From contig JAFAEX010000203.1 of assembly GCA_023423795.1 (NCBI GenBank), forward strand, positions 1 through 6,049: a DNA stretch of 6,049 nucleotides, in the 5' to 3' direction. A program made the position numbers and the translations under genes. This DNA is from Chloroflexota bacterium (GTDB lineage Bacteria; Chloroflexota; Chloroflexia; Thermomicrobiales; UBA6265). The stretch's first letter is position 1. Each line of letters starts with the position of its first letter. Below, piece by piece: positions 6,007 to 6,049 of this stretch. The notes under the pieces were generated by a model. It had not been told where the DNA came from and searched no databases. It saw nothing but the letters and a program-made list of their open reading frames with translations.

Positions 6007-6026
6007 GGGCGCGATGAATCGGGCCC
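6007..6026. repeat. Short GC-rich palindrome near the right edge
   Basis: GGGCGCGAT and ATCGGGCCC pair over 9 bp with one mismatch around a 2-base centre, followed by CCTACAACC. The combination resembles a dispersed GGGCGCGATGAATCGCGCCCCTACA-type repeat I recall from many bacterial genomes, but that link is from memory. It may mark the start of another intergenic repeat cut by the window edge. Confidence 0.45.
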
Positions 6027-6049
6027 CTACAACCGGCGGCGATCTGGCC

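Noticed and set aside
1..6049. CRISPR array, tRNA or rRNA genes, prophage or defence genes
   Set aside because: None of their hallmarks were seen on either strand.

Overview
This 6 kb, high-GC window looks like ordinary chromosomal DNA from a bacterium with many Tat-exported solute-binding proteins. The style (long GC-rich genes, twin-arginine signals ending in Ala-rich stretches without a lipobox Cys, a CGNR zinc-finger regulator, dispersed GTCATCCCGAGC palindromes) fits Chloroflexota of the Thermomicrobia/Sphaerobacter type best. An actinobacterium or another high-GC lineage cannot be excluded from sequence alone.

Left half (minus strand, read right to left): a CGNR-type transcriptional regulator (3142-3762), then a ribose-type periplasmic sugar-binding protein (1972-3039) ending in a clear rho-independent terminator, then a family 1 extracellular solute-binding protein (114-1607). 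The latter has a long leader holding a LacI-family-type operator motif. Both binding proteins carry Tat signal peptides, and neither has a permease or ATPase gene inside the window.

Right half (plus strand): a RidA-family protein (3884-4318) is divergent from the CGNR regulator. The 121-bp region between them carries three alternating copies of a CGTTAC/GTAACG half-site, forming two overlapping inverted repeats that look like an operator. After RidA comes a very strong palindrome (39-bp perfect arms), then a two-gene unit: an RhtA-like DMT-family amino-acid exporter (4521-5453) and a small dimeric alpha/beta-barrel protein of the antibiotic-biosynthesis-monooxygenase type (5477-5803). The last 246 bases hold no convincing gene but contain degenerate ~46-bp tandem repeats and a short GC-rich palindrome.

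The genes suggest sugar uptake on the left and amino-acid/imine housekeeping (RidA, threonine/homoserine-type export) on the right. I see no defence, phage or biosynthetic system. The most distinctive elements are the CGNR/RidA divergent operator, the paired palindromic repeats sitting just beyond stop codons, and the RidA protein lacking the usual catalytic Arg.
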